A stretch of DNA of 64,000 bases, from positions 1-64,000 of the forward strand of contig NC_079878.1 of assembly GCF_029227915.1 (NCBI RefSeq), read 5' to 3'. A program made the position numbers and the translations under genes. This document shows, in pieces, positions 36,141-48,600 of this stretch; the first letter of the stretch is position 1, and every line of letters starts with the position of its first letter. The notes under the pieces were generated by a model. That model saw only the letters and a list, made by a program, of their open reading frames with translations, was not told where the DNA came from and searched no databases. This stretch comes from Hydractinia symbiolongicarpus (Eukaryota > Cnidaria > Hydrozoa > Anthoathecata > Hydractiniidae).

Positions 36141-37122
36141 CCTTAATTAATAACGACTGTCCCAGAGCGAATAAACTAATATCTCTATGTATTGCAAGTA
36201 TAAATTTAATGCAATAACATTCTTTCACAAAATTCTTATCTGAAAATTTCACAACCCACAACCTGTAGATTAAAAACAACTAAAATCAGGTATTTCAGTC
36301 TACTACATACCATTCTGTCCCAAATAAGTTTATATAAAATGTTAAAATGGAGTGATAAAACAAAAATTTGTAAAATCCCATTATTTTGCCATACATATTG
36401 CATTATGCCTTCCACCAAATATGTTTGTTAATCCAAAATGTCAAAAAGAAAAATAAGCTTGCAAATATAAGACCATACAAAGCGTTTGTCTCCTGTCTAC
36501 AGATTTTATTTAGACTATATTTGATTTATTTTAAAGACAACGATTGCCTTTAAGGGAAAAATTTAAGTTTTCCAGTGACTACACTCAAAATTTAAAATTA
36601 AACACAGGTTATCAATAATGTTGTTGTGTTGACACTCGAAGGTGTACGCAGCTATAATAAAGCACCGGACACAACATCAAAGAAATTGGTGCCAGTTTGT
36701 TTATATTTACAAACATCTGTCTGACTACTTTACATAGGTAGCTAGCTACACAAAAAGAAACAATAAAGTTTGCTAAGGAATACATTTTACCAAAACAAAA
36801 GAACTCTAGCTGTAATCTTGGACATAAATTAGTGAACGAGTATTAAAATTTCTAAACAATTTCTTCAGCAGGCACGAAACATGCATCATCAGAGGTTGTT
36901 TTATTGTTTATATTTTTTTAGGCATGGATACTTCACGGAACGAGTGACGCATCATTTTCCACATATTAGTTAATATGTCTTCTTTTGTCGAATCACGAAC
37001 GCCGATGAGGGACAAAACACTTGGGGACGAGGTTGGCTGATTTTTTAAAATGACCATTTAGCATCAAATGACTAAAGCGTCACGTATTCAGAAGGAAGTT
37101 TGCGTGCTATTTATATTGACTC

Positions 37123-37160
37123 ACTCAAGTACACCAACCTCAAGGTTGGTGTACTTGAGT
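37123..37160. repeat. Perfect 18-bp inverted repeat with 2-base loop
   Basis: ACTCAAGTACACCAACCT (37123-37140), CA, then its exact reverse complement (37143-37160). Confidence 0.9.
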
Positions 37161-37295
37161 TCTGTCAGATGAAGAATTTAGTTCTCTTTTTTAAGGGCTG
37201 CTATCATAACATGTTACTGTTGAGCGATTACGACTTATGATCAATGGACAGCATCTCACCATTTTGCCCTCCGTGTGACGCCATGTTGTTGACTA

Positions 37296-37416
37296 CACGG
37301 GTGTTGAAAACACGAGCGTTGAAGACACGGGCGTTGAAAACACGGGCGTGGAAGACACGGGCGTTGAAAACACGGGCGTGGAAGACACGGGCGTTGAAAA
37401 CATGATCGTTGACACA
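37296..37416. repeat. 15-bp minisatellite
   Basis: About seven units alternating ACGGGCGTTGAAAAC and ACGGGCGTGGAAGAC, some degenerate. The plus strand would read V-E-N/D-T-G repeats, but no gene structure supports translation. Confidence 0.8.
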
Positions 37417-37955
37417 TTGCTCAATGTGCAGGTGTCAAATTTATTTATATATGAAAAATATTTTTTGTGTTCAGCCTCGATTTTCGTTAAAAAAAATTCT
37501 GGTTGTGTGTTATACCTGCAAAAGGTTTATCAGTAAAAGGCCTTTAATTCACTAGTTTAATTTTTTTTCACTTTCTTAATAAATAAAAATTGCGTTCGCG
37601 GTTAAATGTGTATATAATAATAACATCCTGGCCACCCCAGTATCGCAAAAATTTTCGAAAACAGTTTTTACGGTCGAATTCACAGAAGACATGCTAACAC
37701 TTTGCTTTGCTTTGTGACTCCAATCGAGTTACTTCTAGTCTAAAAAAAAAGAGATTATGGATTTAATCCAATAGATTTGGGTCTTAAAAGATCTGTTTAG
37801 AAGAGTGGAAATAGTTTTTGTGACATGCGAAATCTTACGGCCTAAGATTCTACATTTAAATTGTTAAGTTCTAGTACTTTGAAAAATGAATAAACGAACA
37901 TTCTACAAGTCAAAACATTTTTACTCCAACAGAGTGATTGTACTGTAGGCTATAC

Positions 37956-40900
37956 CTTTCTCGATCTTCTTGTAGGTGGTCCTGTTCCCTCAGTTGTAAC
38001 AGTTTTAAATGTATGCTTCGCCACAATCTATGAAAACAAGCAGATCCAATGAACAATGTCAATATACGTAACGTTATATCACCAGTTTTTAAATAATGCG
38101 ACAATATTGCAATTGACGAGAACACTTGGAATAATATAATTTTGATGTGCTTAAAAACAAATAATGTCTGTGTATTTGATTAAAATAATAATTAAAGAAT
38201 ATTTATCTAGTTTTTTAGGATGTACCAAACTAGATTTACATGGCTGGTTTACATGGCTGGTTCAAACAGAGGTGAGACTAGATTCATTTTGGTAAGAAGA
38301 AGCTACAGACATACTTAAAGAAGTATATTACTTTATATGAAATGTGCTGTGTGATTTATGTATAAATTTTTTGAACAGATGTTCATATCAATATGATACT
38401 AACCTCACTTTCATTATTGATAACAGAAGTCACAATGGAATTTCCAATAGGCCAGTCGACACTTCTCAATACAAGATCAGTTGGTGCTTTACTTTTCACA
38501 CCAGTAGAGTTACTCCAAATCTAATAATAACAAGAAAACATGCATCTATTGCTGAATCTTCACAAGTTGACAAATACTGCAGACGAAGAGGGAAAGGGAC
38601 GTTAGGTATACTATTCAAAAATACGACAAAATTTAGCCATGATTGCTAGGCAAAATTTGGGCAAAATATGACAATTTGAGGCTCAATAGCATATGCGACT
38701 TCAAGAACGTTTTTAGCCAACTATGTTCCACAACCCTCATATGCGTGGGTTGGGTTAAACGGATTTTCTTAACGCTGAATCTTCTTTCAGGGATATGTTG
38801 TGGAATTTCTAGGACAAGAAAAAGCCTAAAACACGGTGAAGTTTTTCAGGAAAATAACTGAAAGACGAAACGCCTGTTTGAAAATCGTTTTAGTGTAAAC
38901 ACTAGGTGGTACTTATGTCTTCAACGACATAAGAAGTTGAAAGAATGCTTTGATCTTAAGATTTTCTTTTTCGCTTGGTTTCTGAACTTAAACGGCAAAA
39001 AACGCAGGCATTGAATCAAGAAAAGGGACTGGAGAGTTACTTAAAATCGTTGCAACCGGTTGCAATGAGCGTTGTTATGCAGGTTTAACTCCTGCGACTG
39101 GTTGCTAGAAGTGGAGGATTGCACAATATTAACCAAAAGTTATCACAAGCTCTACCTAACGCCGTATTCTAAGGTAAATTAGATTTCTGAAAACAGGCAA
39201 AAAAAAAAATTCTTGAAATTTCGTCATTTTTGTTCTAAGTACAGTTAAAACAAGAACGAAAAACGACGTACTGTAACGCTGTGACCAGCCTTTAACACAA
39301 ATTTAGGTGTAAAATTGTATTTTACTGCATCGTCTTCCTTATTATCAACAATTCGTTGCACGTGCCAACCTCCTAATGCTTCATCCTATTGTACATCAAA
39401 TTGATTATGATTATCATGCTCGTACACAACTCTATTTATTGGAGTGTAAGTATAAAAATATTTATAAAAAGGTTTTAGGTCAACTCTCATAGCCTTTATG
39501 TAGCAGGCTAGCTCAAACTTATTTTTTTTACTGCTACGTAGGTTATGCAACTTACAGTCTCACTCTTGTTGTGAAGCTTGATAAATTTGCCTTCTGTATC
39601 ACATTCCGATATTTCTACCCCTCCTGATAAGCTGCTTTCAACAGGTTGTACTTCGCACTCGTGACGAGAGCGTTTTTTGCCACTCTTTGATAAAGATTGT
39701 GTTACCTGAGATGACACGATGTCCAGTCTATAACATTGTGAACAGGACGTTAGTGAATATATTTCAGTTTGTATGATTATAAGACAATAACCCTTTTTGC
39801 TGTTTCAGAATTTGCTGGCCTGTGTTGTAGCATTAAGAACCTACCTTTGCTCTTCCCCTTCTAGCAATTTTCGGTACGCAGCTATTTCCATATCTAAAGC
39901 AATTTTGATACCAAAAAGAACTTCACATTCTTTATCTAAATCACCAATTTTGTCACTTAGACTTGTAATCCTTGCATCGCGCTCCTGCAATTGCAGCTCA
40001 AACTCATCCGTTTTAGCATCTATCAAAATTTCTAATTCAGCAGTTGTCTTCATCAACTCCACATTCTACAAAAAGCCATGGGCGAAACATAGAATGCATA
40101 CTCGCAAACATAGTAAGTATATGAAAGCTTTGTTAAGTTTAACACTTTTTCTACTAGACTTTTTGAGGCTGTTGAGAGCTACAAAAAGCGGATTCATGAT
40201 GTGACTAATGGTGTCACCAGAGTACTTTATTGACGGATAAGTTTAGAAAATTTTACACATAATATAATATTACATTATATATGACATGATACAAGTCTTT
40301 TTAGTTGAATATTTGTCTAACTAGAGAGTTTGCTTAAAGCAAATCTTATGCTGTGTGAGAGAAAATTTTCAGGCAAAAATTACCCGGCAAATTTTTTCCA
40401 TATTTTCATTTAGCTCAAATTTTTAATTTGTGAAGATTCCTAGGAACAACATAACTAAATAGGAAAAAAATCCCCTAAAATTTAAACAATAATATCTATT
40501 ATTTTTTTAATAATATTTATTTACTTATTAATTTATTTGTGTCTGAATATTTATACATGATATCAATGTTTATCCTGCATAGCCAAACAATATATTTTTC
40601 AACTCTTTGGAATCTAAAAATCCTTAGCTATTAATTATTTAACAATTATCTCCTTCGCCATTAGGACCCTTATGTCAGCATAGTGGATAAAAAGAGATCG
40701 AATCATGCATCATAATTACTAATTCAAATGGAAGAGAATTTGATTGCCACCTGCTAAAAACATGGTGCTATCAAATCTAGATCAAATTTCCTAAACAAAT
40801 AGGATCATAATCCCCGTAAAAGTTCAGGTCAAAAAAATGGCCTGTGCAAGTACAATGTATGGAAAACAAAATAAATAGCAAGTTTTTTTGAGAAATAATT

Positions 40901-43900
40901 TACTGAATAATATAATACTTATACCCCGTGCAAGTTGATTTCATATGAAAAAGCTTTAAAAGTTATTTGGTTTAGAAGTTTTGTTAATTATGCTAATTAT
41001 GCATACAATCGTATATTTGCGATAAATTAGATTCTGTATTTAATTTTGCATAATTAGCAAGACTTAAAAGTTGTTTATTTCAAAAATATTTATTCCTCAA
41101 TTTCGCAGGAAGTAAAAATTGAGCATGTTTTTTGTTCTCTTCACATTCATTCTACATGCTATCTAAGTCTTTTATCTTTTCCTTCAACTTTCTTTAAGTT
41201 ATCGAGGGATAAAATACTTTAAAAATCCAATGACAAAACTTTTACTGTCGTTGTACTTCCTAACGGCTTACGCCGGTAGAACTTTAAAATGGGCTCCTTT
41301 TGTGTCGCCTGTTTTACTGTCGAGCCTAGTAAAACACGGAAGGGTACCAGTTAAGATTGCAGTACGTAAATTGTTATTTTATGAGTGTGTTAACAGACTA
41401 GCCTGTTGAAGAAGGTACAAAAACCTATTATTTTTACAAATTTCGCTATTACCAAGCTGCAACGGTCATTTATTATCTTAAGTGATTTGAGATTTTACAG
41501 AGCTAGATTTGTATTTTTATTTGTTCCAGATTTTTGCAAAAAAAAAAAAAAATTTGTCCAAAAAAATTTACCTTGACTTCAAGCACGCTGTAGTTGGATC
41601 TAAGTTTGTCCATTTCAATTTTCATTTCATTGTCTGTCCCAATTCGCACTTCCTTGTACTAAATAAAATTGATTTTAAATAATATCATGCGCGTACTATA
41701 GATTTAAAAATTTGAAAATTACTTGAGCACATCTTACCTTTTGATCGTATGCCTTTTCCAGCGCTTGTCTAGCATTTTTAGCCTTCTCTTCAAACTCATC
41801 ACGGAGTTCTTGAAGTTTGTCATGTAGCAAAGTATCATAATGTGATGCACCATCAGTTTCCATTGTAAATTTCATTTCCTGTGTACTTCGCAATTCGTTT
41901 ATCTCCTACAAAAAGAAAATTAACATCTCTGGAAGCAAGTTAGGCTGTGCCAAAATAAATTGGATGCATGGTGCCAGCTACGCTAGCAGTGGACTAATAA
42001 TATTGGTTATCAGGTAAATAAGTTACTGTGGTCAAAGGGAAAAAATAGTAAAATTTAGGATGCAGGTAAAAAAAAGTAAGAAAATTTGTTTGTCAGTTTC
42101 TTTGTTTAATTTTTTTATAAGAAAAATAACGGCTTTTTAATTTAAGGAGCAAGATATTTCTGAAAATTTTTTTGGAAGGACAATTTGAATTTTGTGCTAT
42201 GCAGTACATACCTCGGCATGAACCTGTTTGGAAAAGCGGGCTTCTTTTTGAACAGTTTGCATTTGGTTTTCTGCATCAACTCTTCGAATAATCTCTTCTT
42301 CCAATGCAGATTTTTGTTTCTCCAATTTATCTTGTAATTGTTTTAACTGTTTTTCTAAATCTTTTATTTGCTGATCAAGGTCTTTGCGTTCCTTAGCGAT
42401 TTCGACTAACAAAGATTCTTTCTCATGCAATTGTCTTCCAGTTTGTTTTAATTCATCTTCAACACGGGAACGTAAAGCACTCTCTTTTTTAAGCCTAACA
42501 AGACGTATGATATACGCAAACAACCTCGCGAATAAAGTTTACAAAAAGCTGTCTATCAAATTGGGATTTTTGTTACGAAGTTAGACACGACATATTTTAC
42601 TATTCAGATACGCAATAATATTTGTTACACACTTATTTTTCAAAATTGATTTGTGAGATGGGTCCGTCTTGGGTGAACCGACTGACAGGAAGAAGAAAGA
42701 CCACAAACCCACAAACCCTAAAATTTGCGAAATTCATTAATTCAGTTAATTCTGCCTACATTCACTTTTAAAAAGTTTGGTGGAAACACCTTTCTTTACT
42801 AGTTAGTTAAACAAGTGTTTTGAACACTTGTCTTATCTTTTTAAAAAAGAAAAAAGAAAAAAAAAGTAAAAATAGTTACCAAGATGAGATTCGAACACAC
42901 GACGACTCCCGTGTCGGTGCTCAGAGAGGCAAAAATTTCCATTCTTGTAGGACACATTTGCGTTTTAATACAAGCTCACGAGCTTGTAACGAGCTTGTAA
43001 TTAAAAATAGAATAGAAATAAAAAAAAGTAGTCTTATAAACTTCTTGATATGAATATCAGAAAAAAGAAATACAAGAAAGGTCGGTTTTTTTAATATGAA
43101 ACATCAATAAATAACTTTACTTCTTGACCGACAAAAAAATAGGGTAGAACATAAAAACTGTGTCGCTCGTCGAAGTTGATTTTGGATTGTTTAAAAGTTT
43201 TATTTACAAAACACACATGATCGGCATAGATGATTCGTCTTAAAATTCAAACATTACACATAAACATTACATTTACAGAGATAAAGCTAAGAAAAAAGAA
43301 TCACACGAATTATGTGGAAATTTTTTGTCATGAACTACCCTGTCGGAGCTAATGTAAGAAAATATCAATGTTACAGTGGCAATGTCAAAAGTATATAAGA
43401 CTACTTCGTAACATAGTTTTCAAGATACCTGTCCTAATACCTGTGAAAAAATAGACAGATCACCTGTGGAATTGTGAGGTTACTTGTTTATGAAGAGTAG
43501 AATAAGACTGGAATTTAAATGGTAGTAAATATATTTACGTTTAAACTATTAGTCATGCACTGGTGCAACTGCATGTAGAGCAAATTCAAAAGCAGAGAGA
43601 AACAGATTTGCAAATGTGGCGAGAATGGAAACCATTGCAGAGGTGTTTAAGCTATAGCAAAGCAAATCAAGAAGGCTAATTAAGATGTCGTGTATGCTTA
43701 AGGATGAGGTTGTGGATCCCTAGCGTTCACCCCATTACATCATTCTGAATGTCAAACTACTTCTTTCAACTCCCACAATCACGCCCTGCGCCACACTTAA
43801 ATTCTATCACGGATCAATTTCACTACCCTAACAGAAAGCGGTATAAGAAACAACGCCTGTGCGTCTCATGAAGCCCTTGTTTCTTAGGTCATCCCTTTAC

Positions 43901-45631
43901 CCATACAACATCCTTTCTCTACATACGATACTTCGAATCCTCCACTGGAAATTACGGACACTTAATCAAAGAACAAGCATTACGGTACTGACAGCAGAAC
44001 TTTTTTTAAAAAAATTATGCAAAGTTTTTGAACTCGACAGTTCTTTTAATATTTTATTTGTCATATCCTTTTAAATTAAAATATAATGTGTTTGACACGT
44101 AGTGTAATAAGGTAGCATTCACTTTGACTTGCAATTTTGCACCAAGGTGACAGGAGGGCGTGGTTACTGCGGAATAAGCACAAATTTTCTCCTTGTGTCA
44201 CCTGCTTATTGTTGAATTTTATATCATAAAACTTAAAGTTAGAAGGAATAGTAGCTATACCGATAATAATGTCTAATAGTACTCAATTAAAAATCATGCC
44301 CTCAATGATGACTGCTAGAAAAAAGTTTTGCCAGTTTTTAATTTTAAATGTTTGAATTACATTTTTTTCTTTTACAATTTTCTTCCTTAATCACTTAAAG
44401 TAGTAGCAGACATATACTCTTTGAAAGTTACTAACTGTAGTATTCCAGATAGGATATATTTTTAATTCAATTTAATTTAAATCACTTTATGGTATTTGAT
44501 TAACTATTCATATAAAACCCAGTTATTTGAGACATTAAATTATGTTTCGGGTTTTTTATTCTTTGAAATATCAAAGTGTTTTTCTAAACAGAAACTGACG
44601 ACCGTTTTTGATGTTGTACAAGAAAACAAAAATCCATTGGTCAAAAATACAGAACCGGAATCCTTCTTATTTTAAAAATAAATTTTCTTTTGTAAACAAA
44701 CCGTTTGGTATAATAAGCGACAATAACTGGACTAGACTAACTGATTAGTTAAGAGGCGTTCGATTATTGCCCAACCAGGCTATTACTCGCTGGTACTTCA
44801 CGCTGAAACATTATGAATATTCAAATCGCAACTTAACATATAGAAACTTTGATTGTAAACAAAAAGCAAAGCGATGAAAAAGTTTAAGAAGATGATATGC
44901 TTCAAAAACTTATGCATCTTCAACAAATCCACATCCAAATATTTTAAAGCTTATGTCATTTCATATAGCACCAGTAACATTTCATCAAAGAAAACTTTAC
45001 ACATTAAATATGAAGTGCCCCTTTAACTTTGTGCTCTGACTTATGTTGAAATTCCTTAAGAATTCTCATTGTTATTTTTATAGTTTTTGCAAGCGCAGCC
45101 AATACCTTTGGCATTGGTCAATATATTACCTGTTTAATGCCCTCATAAACAGGTCTATGATATTAAGATGTATTGCTTTTAGTGATTTTAACATATTTTT
45201 AAGCTCCTTAATTATCATAGCATTTATATTCCTGTTGTTGTTGTTTTAAGACAACCAAGTTTTTTATCAACCTTGATCTAAATTTACCTTGAACGCAGAT
45301 CTTCAACTGCACCACACAACTTGTTATTTTCCAGTTGCAGCAAAGCCTTCTCTTTTGCAGTATCGTTCACTAATTTTCTTGCATCTGAAAGCTCTTTTTC
45401 AAACAAAATTCGAACACTTGCGACTTCCTTAGACACATTTTCTTTCGAGGTCGATATTTCTGCAGATAGTTTGGTATTTTGGTGCTCCAGATATCTCATA
45501 CGATCGATGTATGTGGCTAAACGATCATTTAGATCGGAAAGTTCTTCTTTCTCTTGAACTCGCGTTCGTACATTAGAAGACTGAAAGAATCCCCTGCCTG
45601 GTCTCTTTGGACCTTCAGGTGCATTAGGCAT
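37956..45631 (-). CDS. Nuclear lamin (9 exons)
   Basis: Intermediate-filament protein of the nuclear lamina. Exons in transcript order: 45288-45631, 42212-42494, 41738-41905, 41572-41658, 39845-40065, 39556-39727, 39272-39385, 38404-38520, 37956-38027; all phases agree (526 codons). Head MPNAPEGPKRPGRGFF; rod start KEELSDLNDRLATYIDRMRY; coil 1B in exon 2; coil 2 in exons 3-5, ending IALDMEIAAYRKLLEGEE. Nuclear import signal KSGKKRSR. The lamin-tail Ig fold follows: VEISECDTEGKFIKLHN, GGWHVQR, FTPKFVLKAGHSVT and IWSN. Rod length of roughly 365 residues fits the long invertebrate lamin rod. The start at 45631 was chosen over an upstream ATG because the head begins there. Exon 9 ends PTRRSRK at a possible donor (GTATAG); read through it stops after one codon, so a farnesylation CaaX box is not seen. 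Confidence 0.93.
42746..42987 (-). repeat. SINE-like repeat, copy 2, in a lamin intron
   Basis: Minus-strand copy of the repeat at 31750-31994, with scattered substitutions and a different length of T tract. It sits in the lamin intron between the exons at 45288 and 42494. Confidence 0.7.
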
Positions 45632-48600
45632 CTTCAACAAAGGTTTATTTGTAGTTAATTCATTAAACTTCTTCACGAAAAAACTAATCATATATACTTC
45701 CACAAATTTTTGAGCGCTCCACACAACAATGTGGATCTAAACGTGTTCCAATAGAGAGTAAAAGAAAAAGAACTATTCAATAACAATAAAAAACGACCTG
45801 TCACATACTCACAACCGCCCTTATACTAAAGAAGGATGTACTATGTATTATTAAGTAGCTGCATCACATCTGTGTTTTTAAGTGTGGAAATAAAATTATT
45901 TACTATTTAAATAACTTGAATATGTGTTTATTATCAGTTCCACCCCACATTTTAAAAAATAGTTTTGAACTTTATTTTTTCATTGGTTTATGTCAGGGCC
46001 TGTCGGTTTTGCAGCGTGTTTTAAAATTTAATAGCCTGTCGGTTTTGTTTTGTTTTTTCTAATTTTTAACTCACATTACAATACTGAATATACAGGGGAG
46101 GGGGGTGGGAGAAATGGGGGGGAGGGGGGGGTGGATATTGGAATATGTATTGAAAATAATTGTGACGTGATACAATTGGATGGGTGAAAAAAAGGGAGCA
46201 TAGATATTTTTTATGATCTTAATTCATTTAAATGACACATCATTGTAATGCAGTATTGTTCTTCATCCTTTTTTTAGGCTACTTGTAGTCAGATGCTGTT
46301 TCAATTTGGTTACAAGCATTAATTAACGGGCAAATGAGGGAAAGACTTCACGAAGTAGTATGACGTGCAAACCCACTGTGAAAATGTTCAAAGGCTAACA
46401 ACTAATATATGTGTAATACTTTCACTCCCTACTGTTATTGTCAGCCTTTATTAATGTTATTCATAAGTATATGAAATTTCCTCCACATGTTGATTTGATG
46501 AGGGCTTTACTCGTACTAAAACATCCTAGAATTCCAAGCTGGAGATGCGGGCACTTGCTTAACAACATCCGTTTATGGGAGAAAAGATTAAACTCTTTTT
46601 TATAATGCTTTAGCTAACTTAGATCTTTTGTCAATGTATTTTCACAGTAATGTTTCGAATTACTCCAAAGTAATAATAACTGTCCGTTATTCGGAAAATG
46701 ACTTTTTGGTCGTGGGTTCCGTGTACGAATAGGTAGCTTAGCATGTGTAGCCTGGTATTTTTGAATTCACCTATTTACCTACGACTGAGTGGGAAATTTC
46801 ATTCTTTCTTACACTTCATTTTGATTGTAAGATAATGTGAATTGTTATTTGTGTTTCCACTGTGAAAAAATAGTCCACGTTTTGTTGTCTCCAGAAAGCG
46901 TACACAGTGTTATTTTGAAACACATTAAATTCACGTTCTGTTAAGATGTAGAAGAGAAAGGTTTCCAGGATACTCAGATAACGTGTGGCTGGGTACCTCA
47001 TAAATTTTAATGGTAACAAAATTTTAGAAAATTTTTTGAAATTTAAACCTTTTGCCAGCAAACAATCTAGTCATAAGCCAGATCAAGTAATAGAATAAAG
47101 TCAGTAATATTCCGACCATTTTTTCTTTCATCGACAACTTTGATGCTGTGTCTTTTTTCGCCCGCCATCTCTAATCTTACTTTTACGGCGAATGCCTCAT
47201 TTAAAATTGCGTCCTTTCCCAAGTAAATGAGAAGATCCGTAGACATTAAAACAAAAGAAGAAATACACTTTTTAATGACATTCAATTTCGGAATAATTCC
47301 GAATCTTCTAGGATTTAAGCAAAGATATGCGAATCTTATACGCGGTTAATAAGGTTTACTTTTAATCTGTTATTTTAGAAGTTGCATAGCTTAGGTTTGC
47401 AAAAGATCTCTTTCTTATCTTTTTATCTTGTAAATACTTTGTATGTTTTCTATACTTTTTATATGCTAATAAAAATACCATCACATCCATGCAAATCTTA
47501 GTAAAATCATCTTTATTGTTTTGGCTATAACTGACGTAAATAGCAGGCCAGCTAACGTAGTCAGTGTCCAGTAGATAGCAACTAGACAGATAGCTAACCA
47601 GCTATACCTAGCTATTTTGTGCTTTTCTCCCGCGTCTTCCGTTTAGTTTGGTGTGGCTGCATTTTGTGCTAACCATCGTTGTTCTCTTTTGTTATCTTTT
47701 ACCAGTCTATAGCTAGCCACAAAGTAGATATTAGGCATAGATCTTGTAACAATAATCCTGAAAATTTTAGCTATGACACTCTGCTTAACAAGGTATCCTT
47801 CCATACATACATCAATTTATTGCGTTAGCTTCACAGCAGCAGAATAAAATATTTTATCCTAGTGGTATAAACGAGCTTTCGATGTTTACGTTTCGATAGG
47901 ATTTCCACGCGTGTGCATAAAATCTGAAAAATTGATGGATAATAAAATGCAGACTATGGCTATAGAAAAAGAAAGTTAACGGTTAGGGAGAATTGATAAT
48001 TAGCCTTTAACAGGATAGTTAGTCGTCGCTGAGATATCGAGATTTTTTTTGACAAATTCCACAATTTTCTTTAATATTTAGTATTGCAGTGTATGCCTTC
48101 CCATGTTTTTTAAGCCTAAACTGAGTGTTGTCATTTCAAGAGCATCCATAAATTGAATCAGCTAATTATATACATATGATATATTTACGGCTATAAAGTA
48201 ACAGCCGTTATATTTGCTATGATAAAGATGAGGCCATGCAGTGCCAGCTAGGTCAGTATTTTTACGGTTAATTAGCTGGTATCAGTTTGAAAACAAATGT
48301 CTTTCATGCGCAATCGTCTCTTGCTCATTTTTTTTGTTTGTTTTTTTGAAGCATAATATGCTATGGAACTAAATAGATCACATCGGAAGATCGATATCAA
48401 TGAGAAGTGTGAACCATGTACCATGTGTAATTATCTTGTAATAGCTAACTATCCTTTACAGGCTAATCATCAGTTCTCAGTTTGTGCAAATGATCTTGGG
48501 ATACAACACCATATCACAATAAAACTAGTCTGAAATTGCTTAGATTTGTGGAAATTTTCTGCAGGACATTTTATTGTATAAGCCTTCATGGGTGTTTTTT

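Larger units (their letters stand above)
35499..37955. other. Intergenic between the Tigger element and lamin
   Basis: No gene is recognised. The stretch contains a degenerate tandem array (35958-36140), a near-perfect hairpin (37123-37160) and a minisatellite (37296-37416), listed separately. The left half is plain AT-rich sequence. Confidence 0.5.

Noticed and set aside
37348-37536. Plus-strand frame starting with V-E-D-T-G repeats
   Set aside because: Arises from the 15-bp minisatellite; the rest is low-quality sequence with no domain or splice support.
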